The notes: generated by a model from the sequence alone, not told the origin. A stretch of DNA of 64,000 nucleotides from Xestospongia muta (GCA_963693285.1 OY848921.1:5141497-5205496), one strand, 5' to 3'. Shown: positions 28,401 to 41,402, numbered from the stretch's first letter. Numbers and translations: made by a program.

Positions 28401-31400
28401 TATAACAGTTAGAGTGTACATGTACTAGTATGACACTCCCTAGAAGTAACTTCCACTCTTTCTCTTACCAACACAAGCAAATTCTATTTTTATTATAGTA
28501 TTAACATAAATTATTATGATATTTTATGTACATACTTTAAGCGTAAACTTACAAGATCATGTTGAATTTTATCTAAAGCATCTTGTAATTCCTTAATTCT
28601 CTCCTGAGCAGTACTTAACTCTTCTCTTAGGTTCTTCTCTTTCCTTTTACTTTCTCGTTTTGCATCTCGTAGTTCTGTTTCCACTCGAGCTACTTTTGCT
28701 TGTGTCTTTATCAATTCTTGTTGATGTGCTAACCTCTCTGATCCAAGTTGATTGTCAAGAGCATTCTTTTCTTTCAACACACGTTTGAATTCATCAAGAT
28801 TAGGGCCAGAACTCACTGCAGATTCAAGCTGGCCTTGTAGATGTGCATTCTGCTCTTTTAAACTTGCAATAGTCTCTTTCAACTGTGTCTCACTTGCTGT
28901 CAAATCACTGACTTGATTTTCCAAGTTCTGTCTTTCCTTCGCTAGCTGTTCTATGATGTGTTCCTTCTCTTCAAGACCAGCTCCACTTTCACTAGCAATA
29001 TTCTGAAACTGATTCTGAAGGGAATGAAACTGCTGTCGTATATCTTCAGATTGAGATTGGAGACTATCAAGCATACTACCTCTTTCATCTAATTCAGCCT
29101 CTTTGTTTGCTAGTTGGGACTGTAAAGAAGCTGTTATGACATCGCTCTGTTGCTGTTTGGTTCTTAAATGGTGGAGCTCTGCCTCTAATTTGTTAACTCT
29201 TGATTCACTAGCTTCCACATCAGCCTCTAAACGTGCTATTGTTTCTTGAGCCTGATTTAATTCTGACTCAGTATTTTCTCTAGATAGTTTCACTGTTTCC
29301 ATTTCATGTTTCATAATATTCAGCGAATCCTTTAGTCCTTGCAGTGTTCCCTCTTTACTTACTAGAGATGTCTCAGCTTGTTGGAGTCGTTGCTGAAGTG
29401 CTGATTTAGATCGCTTCACCTCGCTCATGTCATGATCTTTGCTAGCTAATTGCTGGTTCTTCTGTTGGAGGTCATTGGTTAATCGATTTTTTCCATCATT
29501 CAATTTCTTGATTTGAACTTGAAGGGTTTCAATTTCCTGCTTGGCATCTGATAGCTGATTGTCCAGATCTGCTCTAGAAGACTCTTGTTCAGCTAGTTTA
29601 GAGCTTAGTTGATCAAATTGTTTAGTTTTGAGTTGAACTAGTTGTTCTAAATGATCTTTGTCAGCTTGTACATCAGCAAAAGAACCTTCTTTAGATAGCA
29701 CATCAGCTTCAATTGCTTCTAACTCAGTTACAAGCTTGGCTTTATCTTGAAGAATGCTGTTTTGTAAATCATGTATTTGCTGTTTAAAGAGCATATTTTC
29801 TTTTTGGAGATTGTCAATCTTGACATTTTGGCCAATGGTTGTTGCTCTAGCAGCACGCAATTCCTCTTGAAGTTTCAGCTTAGAATCTACAGCATCTTGT
29901 AACTGACTGTGGAGCCAAGACTTTGAAGAATTGACACTCTCTACTTCTGCTTGAAGAGACGATACCTGACCACTTAGTTCTTGAATATTGTCAGCCTTTT
30001 CTTCAATGGCATCAGTGAGACTGCTATTAGTAGTCTGTAAATCTTGTATCTGTTGATCTTTACGTTCCATTTGTTGATGAGCAGCAATCAGGTCAGTGCT
30101 TAGTTGTTTGGCATGATTTTTCTCCCTCTCAATTTCACGACTCATTGCTGCTAGTTCACGTCTCTTCTTACTTAAAGTGGACTCAAGGCGATCAATCTCT
30201 GTCTGTAAGTCAGTGCCATCTTCTGAGGGAGTCCCTGCTCGTTTGGGGTGGTTTCTAGTTTTGATTTCATCACTTAAAGAACTTAGTTCTACTTCAGCCT
30301 TGGCTAATTTGGATTGTAACTGAGATCTTTCTTTTAAAGTGCTTTGACACTCTTCTACTATACTTTCTAACTGACCCTCTAAGTTAGCTTTCTGCTGCAT
30401 CAATTGATGTACTTGTTCTTTTAAACCGGAAATATCATCTCCATCATTATGAGAAAATGATCGATATGTAATAGGTACCTTGTTGACATTAGACATGGCT
30501 GGAAGTGAAGCAGGTGACTCAGTAATATCTTGTTTAGTAGGTGTACGTATAGCTCGACCTGGCATATGCAGTGAACCTGAGACAGTTAAAGGATCACCTC
30601 GAGTATCTTCAAGTGGATCTTGTATCTTTTTAAATGAAAGATTATGGCCAGTAAACTCTTTCCTGGGAGTTGATCTAAAAACAGGAGAGGATGGGAAGGA
30701 CTTTGTATGAGTAGGTCTATCAGGCTGGTGTATTTGAAGAGAAGAGGGTGGGAGTTTCTGTTCAGGAGTTAAAGTTGATGTATCACCATGTCGAGATGTT
30801 TTTAAGTGTGCAGGCATTTGTGGAGAAGAAAAGGGAATATGCAGACCACCTGGTAAAGATGGAGTAGGTGTGGTTGGTGACATATCATAGTCTCGATTAC
30901 ATACAGGCTCACTAGTAACGCTAAAACTTTTCAAAGACTCATCATCATTTTCATGTGGTCTAGAGGGCACAGTTTGTCGTACTAATGATGTTGACAGCTC
31001 AGTTTGAGGTAAGTTGTTAATGTTTGTAGGTTCAGGCATCAAGAATGCATTATGAAATGAGGGTTGTGATGATATACTAACAAGTGGTGGATCCTGTGGA
31101 GAAAATACAGGCAAAGGAGAGCTAACTGGTTTATCAAAGGTTGGTTGAATGGAGGGATGCATTAAAGCCACAGGACGATTAGTCTCACCATGAATATTAC
31201 TCAGAAACGGACCACTTGAGAGTGGAGGAAAAGATGATGATATATGTATTGGTTCATTATCCAACGTTGGCTTATCTTCAGCAGAAAAGAGTCCTGGTTG
31301 TGATTCTCTCCTTAGTACTTGGTGGCTGGGTGGAGGTTGATCTTCTGGTTTATGGGTTGGTATTGAAAGTACTTTAGATGACATTTCTTGAAGAGGTTGT

Positions 31401-31693
31401 GAAATGCCTCTATTTTTATCAGTTTTATCTGTCTCAGACACAACAGGAGTAGTTGTTGGTTTAGCTACAGTAGTTGAAGAAGGCTTTTGATTATATACGT
31501 TAATGACAATATCTCTCATCTGACTCTCTAAAGGAGTCAAAGGATAAAAGGGATGGAGGATTGGCCCTTTACTGGAGTCAGAATTGGCTGATGGATTCCG
31601 GCTACGTGTGCTTCTGAGGAAAGATGGTGTCTCTGATGTAGTGTCAAATTGAAGATTTCGAGTATCAGCAATTAACTCTACAATGTAGTTCAT
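25473..31693 (-). CDS. Long coiled-coil protein, family not recognised
   Basis: Eight exons encode about 1,475 residues. Exon 1 (28553-31693) starts with MNYIVELIADTRNLQFDTT. It opens with a roughly 420-residue Ser/Pro/Thr-rich disordered region that has one conserved-looking patch, HPFYPLTPLESQMRDIVINV. From about residue 425 the protein is almost unbroken heptad-rich coiled coil, with many Leu/Gln/Glu repeats such as LKEQVHQLMQQKANLEGQL. Exon 2 (about 27712-28379) continues it. Shorter exons follow near 27377-27527, 27117-27236, 26813-26955, 26680-26718 and 25966-26036. The last (25473-25570) encodes HLEDRIKDLQRSHSDSG and a Ser/Thr/Pro tail. There is no motor, GRIP or membrane segment visible. 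A golgin-like or centrosomal scaffold would fit the architecture but is only a guess. Confidence 0.85.
26060..26079. repeat. (TA)n microsatellite
   Basis: Ten TA units in an intron of the coiled-coil gene, just upstream (gene strand) of the exon at 25966-26036. Confidence 0.8.
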
Positions 31694-31782
31694 TTACTTT
31701 ATTAGGACATAATAGCAGAGTCCTAGGGGAAGAAAAGAGTTTGTCACAATATAAAAGAAGAGGTTATTACCTTCTACAGCCG

Positions 31783-31794
31783 TGACGTCACGTG
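31783..31794. promoter_or_regulatory. Overlapping CRE palindrome and E-box upstream of the coiled-coil gene
   Basis: TGACGTCA (31783-31790) overlaps CACGTG (31789-31794), about 90-100 bp upstream of the ATG at 31693. These are the consensus sites of CREB/ATF and bHLH (MYC/USF) factors. The position is right for a proximal promoter; the function is inferred. Confidence 0.45.
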
Positions 31795-34017
31795 GACATA
31801 TTCTCCACCCTCAATCAATTTTATTAGGTCGTAAGGCGTGGCCATGATTACATTTTGACTGCGAAGCCTTCTTGTGGCTTACTGCATAAGTTAGGAGTAC
31901 TCCTGTTATGGTTTTTAGCTATAACGTGCTACTGGCATAGATAATATAGACTATGTGTCCGGGATTGGAAACTGATCACATTTATCTTAAAGAACTGAAT
32001 GAACAAACGCCTCCGTGTCTAAAGAAATTAATTATTTTTTATTACCTAACAGTGTAAACTGGACGCATTCTTGCCTATATTATATTGTTGTATGAATACG
32101 TTAAAGTTATTTTTATTTATCAACAGATTGACTATATATTTCTTTGTGTTTTTTTTAAAAAACTTGTCACTATTACAGATCACTTTTAAATTACTTATTT
32201 TACAATGACAATAGCAATAAAAATACTTTTGTAGTTGTTTCTTCATACAATAATAATATATGCTACTATAATATTTAGTACAAATTATTTAAAACAAATA
32301 AGAATACGTTAGTTTAAACTGCTTTTTTTTAGTAAAGTTGTGCTATTCTTATGAAAAAACACTAAAAAATGTAAAGTAGAGGTGCACTTTAGGACATATG
32401 GCTAAAGCTGGAATGTGTTATCGGTAGGTAAGAAGAGGGTTGGCTTTATAACACCACATTGGTTCATGTCTAATGACATTGGACAGGTTTTTACACTGCC
32501 TAGAGGTCAGTACTTGGTGAGGCTAACAACGTAACAAACTATTATGCACCTGGCATGTATATAGGTAAGGTGGCATTACACTGAATTATGATCATTAACA
32601 CAAAACTACAGCAAGTACTAAACGTTTTGAATATGGATATGCTCTCATTACCAACTATCTATGACACACAGAAATATGATAGATTTTGGTGACTGCTGTA
32701 GATGGTTTCACTGATAAGTAAATAAAATATATAGTAAAATAGATATCAATATATAGACCAAGAATTAACATATGTCCCATTCTTGTGAAAACTTCCTATC
32801 AAAGCATTCCTGTTTTCAGATGCTTCTACTTTTGGGACTATAGCCATTGTTTTAAGTTATATAGTCATAAATTGCAGCTTGTCGTCTAAACATAAAAGAT
32901 TACTGTGTTGGTTTAGCTTGTTATTATTTGCTTTAGCAATTTCCTATCATAATTATGCAAGATACAAAATGTGCATACATGTTCAGTACAAAAATTAACT
33001 ATTGTGCACTTAAAAATTATTAATAATTAATTTCCTTTCAAATTGGTAAGAGAAAAGTCAGACTGTACTATGGATAGCACGAATCAATTCTCAGATTTTT
33101 ACTTGTATCTCTTCCCAAATCAATTTATATTCATGCTCCTTTCCATTCCTTGTTTGTGCTAAGAGAGAGATTCCATGAATTCCTTGGAGTTATTGCCTGA
33201 TAATGGTTGATTGACTATTGTCATGTTGTTACACAATTTTAATATTGAAATATTTAAACATAAATAGTATTAAGGAATAAAACTACATGGATATAAGCCA
33301 ATGACTTTGAAGTAAGTCTTTTCACTTAATGATAAATCCAATGGAAAGGACAGGGGTACTCACTTTTGGTGGTCTAGAACTTGTAGAAAGCTATACAGTC
33401 CAGGAATTCAGTTATGTATGAAAGATGAAGCATTGTTGTGTTGATTTAGTATATTATAGTCCATTATGATAGCTTCATTATTTTCATTATGCAGAATCTT
33501 AAACTCTACTTTATCTATTATCTATTATAATAATAGCATAAGGTGATAATTATACTATAAAAAAATAAGGAGTGTACCGGAAGTGCATGGGCGTTTCCAA
33601 TCCGGGACTACTAGCCGGAGAAATAATTTCATTTTAATACTTAACTGTTAATAATAATTATTAAAAGTTATTACGAGAAATCCGATGTTCATAAACCGAT
33701 AAGTATAGGTTATATACCGAGGTAAAGGTTTCCAAAAACACCTCTCACAATACTAACTGGGCAGTTAAGGTCTGGAAAGACTGGAGGAGTCATAGGCGAA
33801 CGGCATTTCATATATATATATTTCATTCATTTATTATTTATGTTTGAATTACCACCACTAGTAAAAAAATTGTCAACCCCCGCTAAAAAAATTGTCAACC
33901 TGACTGATAACGATCAGAGGTTGATATGAAATTTATCAACTTCATTTAAAGCAATCTGATTGGTCAATTCATACTAGTCATAGTACAACCCAAATCATTG
34001 GGTATTTCCCCAGTGAG
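31795..34017. other. Intergenic between the coiled-coil gene and the PARP cluster
   Basis: About 2.2 kb, AT-rich, with no ORF that resembles a protein I know. Near 33861-33902 there is a short direct repeat of aaaaaattgtcaacc. The last 60 bp before gene A should hold its 5' UTR. The two flanking genes are divergent. Confidence 0.5.
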
Positions 34018-37000
34018 ATGACGGAGCGAAGTAATAGTGTGTTCGTTGGAAGTGGCTTGCCCAGCTTCATACGCGAACATCATTTGAAAGATCACTTTAA
34101 AGATTTGGGGGACGATATAGTTCATATTCGATTGATTCGTGACAAAGAAACCAAACGGTTCAAAGGACACTGTTTCATAACTTTCCGATCTCAAGAGTCA
34201 GCTCAATTAGCTGTAAATAAGTATAACAAGTCGTTGTTGCTTAACAAATTCAAATTAAAGGTACAATTTGATAAAAATCCTGCCTTATCTGAAAGCTTAC
34301 CTTCTCCACAAGACATTGCAAACAAGCCGCAGTATACGAAAAGAAAACAACAAAGATCGTTAAAACCGGTAATGGCTGATCCAGAAGGCCAATTTCAGTC
34401 ATTTAATAGTCCAGAAGAGGAGGGAGATTGGCCTGAACTTAGTCAACCTAGTGAAATGTTGGCATCTACAAATTACTATGATAGTGCAACAAGTACAACT
34501 ACATACCAGAGGCAACATGCTTACTCAATACCTTCTATACCACCTAGTATTCAACCATTGTTAAGTCAACCCTCAATTCCTACTGACTTTCAACAGGGAG
34601 GTATGTCTATGTCTGACAATGAAGCAAGTACAACAGCATACTTGACCCAACCTACTACTTACTCAATGCCTTCTTCACCACCCAGTATTCAACCATTGTT
34701 AAGTCAGCCCTTAATACTCACTGATTCTCAACAAGAAGGTATGTCAATATATGACAATATAATGAAGCAAGTGCAATAGCATACCTAAGTCAACCTACTT
34801 ACTTATTGCCTTTTTTCCACCTAGTGTATAACCAATTATTATCTCTAATTCAATACCTATAGAGTCTTGGCAGGAAGGTATATCTACATCTAACAACAAA
34901 GTCCCAACAACTGTACTAGACATTGAAAAGCCACTACCACCTCCTATATCTCTAGATCCATCGCTTGAAGTTTTATTGATTTCATCAGAAGAAAATTCTA
35001 AGGCCAAGTCAGCTGATTTGTCAGTAGAGTCTTCAGTACATATTGAACCTACTTTATCAACTGCATCATCTCTGCTTCCTCGTGAGAACTTGTCTGAGAT
35101 ACATCTAAGAGAATCCACTGAGTCTGATAGTGCTAATCAGTCCAGACATTCAACTTTTGGGAAATCTCCTGCTACAGTTGTAGTTAGTAATCTTCATCCA
35201 ACTGTTACAGTTAAAGACATATTGACTCTATTGCAGCCATATGGTACTGTCATAAACCATTGTTTATACTATGACTCTGGTCAAAAGAGTAATCAAGTTA
35301 TGGTTATATTCTCTGATGTTAGTAGCGCATTTTCATCTTGTCAAGTTAATGGGCTTGAAGTAGGAGGTCAGCAAATTCAAGTAAAGCTAATGGATGAACT
35401 TGTGTGTAATCCTACTCCACCTTCCTCTTTACCATGTACTGCTGATTCCCCACCTGTTTTTAGTGTGAGTCCTGAGATGATCAAGGTTCATCCACGAAGG
35501 TAATTATTATTATTAATATTGTACAAGAGAATGTAAGATATAATTAATCTATGTACTAAAATTTTAGTTCATTTCCAAGAGTTCAACACAAATAGATATG
35601 TACGAAATACCTTTATTGGATATATAGACATAAAAAGCCTCATCACTTGTTGATAATATGGATAGCTGTTGATAGTAGCTGTCAATAAATGTAATAACAA
35701 TAATATATCCTTATCATAATGGTAAGAAAAATTATATTGTTTACAATTGATTACACTTGGGTGTTGCAGGATTTTCCTGTTTTAATTAATACAATATATT
35801 CATTTCAAAAGTATTATGTATTAACGTGTATTTATTTCATTTAATTAGGACAACTATGTCACAGCACCTTTATGCTTATTTTATGAAGGATGCTACTCAA
35901 GATATTAAGGCTTTTAATAGCGGAAGGGGTAAACTTACATTTCAATCAAGAAATTTATACATTGAAGCACCTACCTCTGATATGATTGATGATTTCCTGA
36001 ACAACGTTCTAATACGATACTCAGAGAGGGAGTTACCAATTACTAGAGAGCAGTTGACTGAACTATTGGCTAATGGATCCAGTAAATTTAATGCTCTTGT
36101 GTCTCCATTTCGAACAAATCCTAATGTTGAGATTATAATATTACAGGACCCCATCCCTCAGGTAGTATTTTGTGGTAAGACTGAAGCTGTTAACTCAGCT
36201 TACGAATATTGCTGGTCTAGTTTTGGGAAACAGATAATAGTAAACAGGTGAGTAAGATATAATATTAGGTATAATAGTAAAAGCTATTAATATAGTATTG
36301 ATATATAATGTATGTTATAAACATACTTTGCAATAACATATGAAATATGTTGATTGATTTCATACTTAGCATAGTAAATCATGATTATGAATATGATTAA
36401 AATTGTTTACGTGTACTATCTTCTTTTTTGTTTTACTTATAGCATTAAACTTGAAGCATTACAAAAGCTTTATCCTGAGATTGACCGAAAAATGTTGGAG
36501 AAATTTCAAGTTGTTCTCACATTTGGCACCGGGATGATTACTCTAGATGGTTTAATGCAAAATGTTCACTCTACTAGATGTGAAGTCGAACAGTTGTTGT
36601 CGCAGATACAAGTTGATGTACTTCCACCTCTTAAGCCTATTCTGTACCTTTCCTTTAAAAGAAGGTTATCATCTCTGGGGAAACAAGTTGTAATTATAGA
36701 TGATTCTAAAGGTACTCGTAATGTTTGTTGTACTACAAGAGAGACACTTCAAGAGTTGCTTGAAATTAGCCAATCTCCATATCAAAGAGAGGTTCGTATT
36801 ACATCCTCTACTGTTCAAGAAGACTTAGGTCACAAGTATTCTAAGGATATTGAGCTTATTGAGCAGGACCACCTCATTGAAATCACTTGGGAGAAGCAGA
36901 AGGCAATCTTGCGAGGCTTTGTAGTATCTGACTTGAATTCTGCTAAGTCAAAATTGTTAAACAAAGTGAAACGTTTAAGTAAAGTAGAAAGACCTCTTGA

Positions 37001-40000
37001 ATGTCCTTATCCTATATCTGCTTACATTCATTACATTCTCTTTAAACAAGAACAATCAAAAGAAATGAAAGCATTTGTGTCCAGCCTCAAAGTAAAACTA
37101 ACTTCACAAAATGAATCAGTTTATATAGAAGGTCCAGACAGTTCTATTGCAGAAGAAGAGAAGAAAATGATCAACTTCTTTGCTCCTCCAGAGCTCTTGT
37201 ACAAAGCTTTTTCATATGACTCTGATTGTCGTTTTATTTCACAAATTGAAAGCGCTTGTCTTCGTGACTTACACAAACAATGTCAGTTTACTTACCTCAT
37301 CACAAGACACTCCAAACGCTGTCCCACTTCAGAGAGAAATACTACCCCAGATAAAACAGTATGTCAACGTAGACACTCTTCTTCTTCTGAAAGTCAAGCA
37401 GAATGGGGTTTCACTATTACTGTGTATAGTACTATTAAAAATGATTTTGAGCAAGTTTGCTCTGTTTTACAGGTAGGTTTTTTATAGATTAGCCTTAATT
37501 AATTAATCATTGCAGTGACTGTGCTCTCAGTCCTACTGTGTATGTGGATTAGACACCTTTTGAAACATAATGTTAATATATTTGAGTTATATGAACTGTG
37601 TAGTTAGCTAGCATGAGTCAGTGCCATTTGTGAGCATAGATTGCACTGTATTTTATGACTGAATGAGTCTTTACATAATTATGTAGTCAATCTATAATTT
37701 ATTTTGTGAAATTGTGTATGAAAGGCAATTTGTGAAAGCATTGTCCCTTGAACATTAACACTATTATTAATTATTATATATTAATATACAATAATAATAT
37801 TCATAATTGTATATTTGTTTTTAATATAATATTTATGTTCACAGGGTTTGAAACCATGCACAGAGAAATTTCAAATCCCTCCTAAAACAGCTGATCATGT
37901 ACTGAAAATAAAGAGCCAACTTGAGAAAAAACATTCAGTGAGAATTTTTGTTAACAAATCAGAGATGGTGGTATCTGTAATAATTCATGGACTTCAACAT
38001 AATGACATAACCACATGTCGTGAAACATTGGAGGGGTCCCTTTATTTATCAAGGAAGGTTAATATTAATCGTTATAAGGCAATTTATCTTGAGACAAAAA
38101 AATTTAATGAAATTGAAGAATATCGAAAGAGGTGTCACAAATTTTCAATGCCACCACCAAGTGAATCAGATAACTTATCTGAGAATTGCTTTATTCTAGT
38201 GATAGGTAAGTCTTCTGATGTAGAGTCAGTTTGTAATGACGTGGAAAAACTTCTTGAGAATTTTTCAGTAGAAATGTTTGTCATTACTTGTCCAAAGTTC
38301 ATAGTTGGTGCATGGAAACGAAAGTGGTCTCAAGTGAAGGATGAGTTAGAAGAGAGTCATGATGTCATAATCAACTTTAGTCAAAGTGGTGGCTCTCAAG
38401 GTGGTAGAAGAGGTAGTTCACAGGCTAAGCCTGCACCACTGCCATCAGAAGATATAAAAGTGGTAATAAATTTTGAGATATTTGGGCCCAACAAAGACAA
38501 TGTTACTGAGGTTCGTAAGATTATAGAGGAAAAAGAAAACGGACAAATCATTAGTAAAATGATTCCAATTAAGAAGGAGTATCCTTCAGTTTCTCATCCT
38601 GGAGTTCTTGTCAAGTCTTTAGAACTCAATCGTTTTATGGTATGGCTACATCTTCAAGGCAATCAACTTTGTCTTAGTGCTCCTTGTACAGCCACAACTG
38701 ATCTTGATGAAGCAAATTTACTTCTAATGAACCATTTGGAGAAGAAGTCATCAAAATCAGTCACTCTTGAATATGTTGATGATGTCATTGGAGAGATACT
38801 CGGTTCAAATTGTGAGTCCATACTAAAAGAAGCAACTGCAACAGCAAAGAGTCACAAAGTAATAATACGTTTAAACTTTACTAAAAAGCCTGTGATTACA
38901 TTTACTCTGAGTGGTTCTCAGGATGGATTAGACATTGTAAAAGCAATGGTTAAAGAGGCTATTGAAAAAATAGAGGCTGAGATAGACACCTGTCAATTAG
39001 CAGTTGATTATTTGAAGTTTCCATACTTTAAGACTCAAAAATTCAAGCAATTTGCAGCACGGGTAAAGAAAGAGCATTGTGTCGTTATTAAACAACCTTT
39101 AAGTAGCAAAGTCAATAAGGTTATTTTTCAGGGTAGCTTGCAGCCTTTGTTATCATACTCCCTTAAAGTATCCATCATTGAAGGAGATATTCTTTCTGAA
39201 AGTGTTGATGCTATAGTCAATGCTGCCAATGAGGATTTGAAGCATATTGGTGGTTTAGCAAAGGCCATTCTTGATGCTGGTGGTCCATCGATACAATCTG
39301 AAAGTACTAGATATGTTGAAAAGAATGGTAAAATAAAAGCAGGGAATGCAGTTTGTTTAGGAGCTGGTATGTTGCCTGTTAAGCATATTATTCATGCAGT
39401 GGCTCCTAGATGGATTTGGGGTGTGAAAAATGAGAGTACAACTCTTTATAATGCTTTCCTAAATGTGTGCAAATGTGCGGATAAGCAGAACTTATCAAGT
39501 ATAGCTATTCCAGCATTAGGTACTGGTATTTTTAATGTACCAGTTGACATCTGTGCACAAGAATGTTTTAATGCTCTGACTGACTTTTGTGAAAGTGTGC
39601 ACTCTAGTTCTCTTAGTGATGTTCGGCTTGTACTCCAGCCAACATCAATTCCATCATTTAAAAAACATTTCCAATCCCTTTCTGGTCCACATTTACCTGT
39701 GGTATCATCTAGCACTAGTTTGGCATCACCTATTGGTAGTTGGGCATGGCTTGATGATACTCATTCCTACAAACCATATGATTGTCAAACAAATAAAAGT
39801 CTATCCCAGCATTATCATCTGAGTCCTGATGTACCATGCGCTATTGTAATCAATGGTACAAAATATGAAGTTGATTTTCAAAGAATGGTGCAGGTCAATT
39901 CTATTACAAAATTTGAACGAAATATTAAATTTTGCACTTCAGGCAGTCCATTAGATTCTTCATATGCTATGACTAATGCTTCTGAATCTGTCCAATGGTA

Positions 40001-41402
40001 TTATAAAGATGATCTACAACAGTGGTCTCCATATCAGGCTCAAGACTCAAGTCAGTTAGAAAGATGGTACCAGGCTGGTGACAGTCCTGTTGGTCATATT
40101 CGAATTGGTAAACATACGTACTCATTTGATTTTACTGCAATGCATCAAATGAATGTTGTGACCAAAAATACTCGAGCTATTAAGAGATCATCTTTGGAAA
40201 GCAAAGAAAGAAAGGAAGCCCAGTGGTCATTTCAAAATGATGAACTAGTATTTCAACCTTACTCAGCTGAAGATTCTCATCAACTAGAGTTCTGGTATCA
40301 GACAGAAACAAGTGGTGAATTAAAAATAGGAAAATTTTCATATTCTTTTGATTTCACTGCTATGACACAATATAATACTCGTACTGGTAAAATTCGTAAA
40401 ATTAAAAGATCACAAGATGAGGATGAGGTGAATCCTGTTACTGCTTGTAAATCACATGGTCCAGTCATGGTTATATTACGTGGTCCTAGAGAAGGTGTTG
40501 ACAAGACATTAACTCTCTTACAGGCTCAACTCGATAACTGTTTATCCAAAGACCAACTCAAACTTTTGTCTTCGTCCAGGGAGTTAGAAGTTTCTCTTCA
40601 TAAAGTAGCCGCTCATTACAATATTCAATTAGATATTCAACCAAGAAAGGAAGGTAAAGTAGCTGTATTATGTGGTCTGAGTCATCTTGTGAAGGATGCT
40701 CTCTCTGAGATGCAGAAATGTCTTATTACTCACATGGAGAGTTCTGGTACTAGAGTGCAGTTTCCTAAAGAGTGGCAGCCACAAAGTCGTACTACAGAGC
40801 TATTTAATCTTCCTTCACATTCTGCTGAATATGCACGTGTTGTAGGAAAATTCAAAGCAACTATGCCTAATGCCAATATTGTGTCTCTACAACGAGTACA
40901 AAACCAATATCTTTGGGAGAAATACATACATCATAAAGGTATGATTGAACAAAAGAATGGTAGACAAGCTAATGAAATGGAATTGTTCCATGGAACAAGA
41001 GGAAACAATCCACAGCTTATTTATGATTCTGAGGAAGGATTTGATATGCGATTCAGTGCTTCAGGAATGTGGGGTCAAGCCAACTATTTTGCTGTCAATG
41101 CTAGCTACTCTAATGGCTATGCTCACCCTTTACCAAATGGACGTAGGCAAATGTTTTTAGCTAAAGTTCTTACTGGAGATAGCCATGCTTGCTCATCTAA
41201 TAGTGCTCTTCGAATGCCTCCTGAGAGACCATCATATACCATTGCTGCCAGTACTGGTGTTCAGCTCAGTCAAATTCGTTATGACACAGTCAATGGAACA
41301 ACAGGTGGATCTACTGTCTACATGACTTACGACAACTTAAAAGCATATCCAGCTTATCTTATTACTTATGAAGATAGATCTATTCGACCATCCTTTTTCT
41401 AA
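34018..41402 (+). CDS. PARP14-like mono-ADP-ribosyltransferase A (RRM, KH-like, macro, 3x WWE, ART)
   Basis: I read five exons: 34018-34738, 34863-35499, 35849-36247, 36443-37472 and 37845-41402, giving 2,114 residues in frame. The first intron is inferred (GTATGT donor, TATAG acceptor). Residues about 7-85 are an RRM with RNP1-like KGHCFITF. Residues 150-240 hold proline-rich repeats. An RRM-like fold starts near 343 (PATVVVSNLHPTVTVKDILT). KH-like and mixed alpha/beta units follow to about 1360. A macro domain lies at about 1371-1535 (VDAIVNAANEDLKHIGGLA, then PALGTGIFNVP). Three WWE domains start near 1561, 1645 and 1722. The ART domain is about 1919-2114, with LFHGT (His1978), ANYFAVNASYS (Tyr2010) and VYMTYDNLKAYPAYLI. 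Val2087 stands where PARP1 has its catalytic Glu, so mono- rather than poly-ADP-ribosylation is expected. Vertebrate PARP14 has three macro domains and one WWE. An immune or RNA-linked role is inferred from that relative. Confidence 0.88.
34739..34862 (+). other. Inferred intron of PARP14-like gene A holding a decayed third coding repeat
   Basis: Two tandem coding repeats (about 34530-34630 and 34631-34740) share PPSIQPLLSQP and QQ.GMS.. motifs. The third copy is recognisable in DNA here but has an extra 5 bp (near 34759), a 1-bp loss and a stop. Splicing from GTATGT at 34739 to TATAG at 34862 restores the frame used downstream, and that frame is also exonic in gene B. Confidence 0.6.

Noticed and set aside
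30480..30710. Plus-strand ORF inside the coiled-coil gene
   Set aside because: It is a shadow of the minus-strand coding exon with no independent features.
28514..31693. Myosin heavy chain or intermediate filament as identity of the coiled-coil gene
   Set aside because: There is no motor head, rod-end motif or filament signature; the similarity is only of heptad composition.
32380..32720. Possible further PARP or other gene remnant upstream of gene A
   Set aside because: Short stretches looked protein-like in one frame but did not line up with any part of genes A, B or C and are broken by stops.
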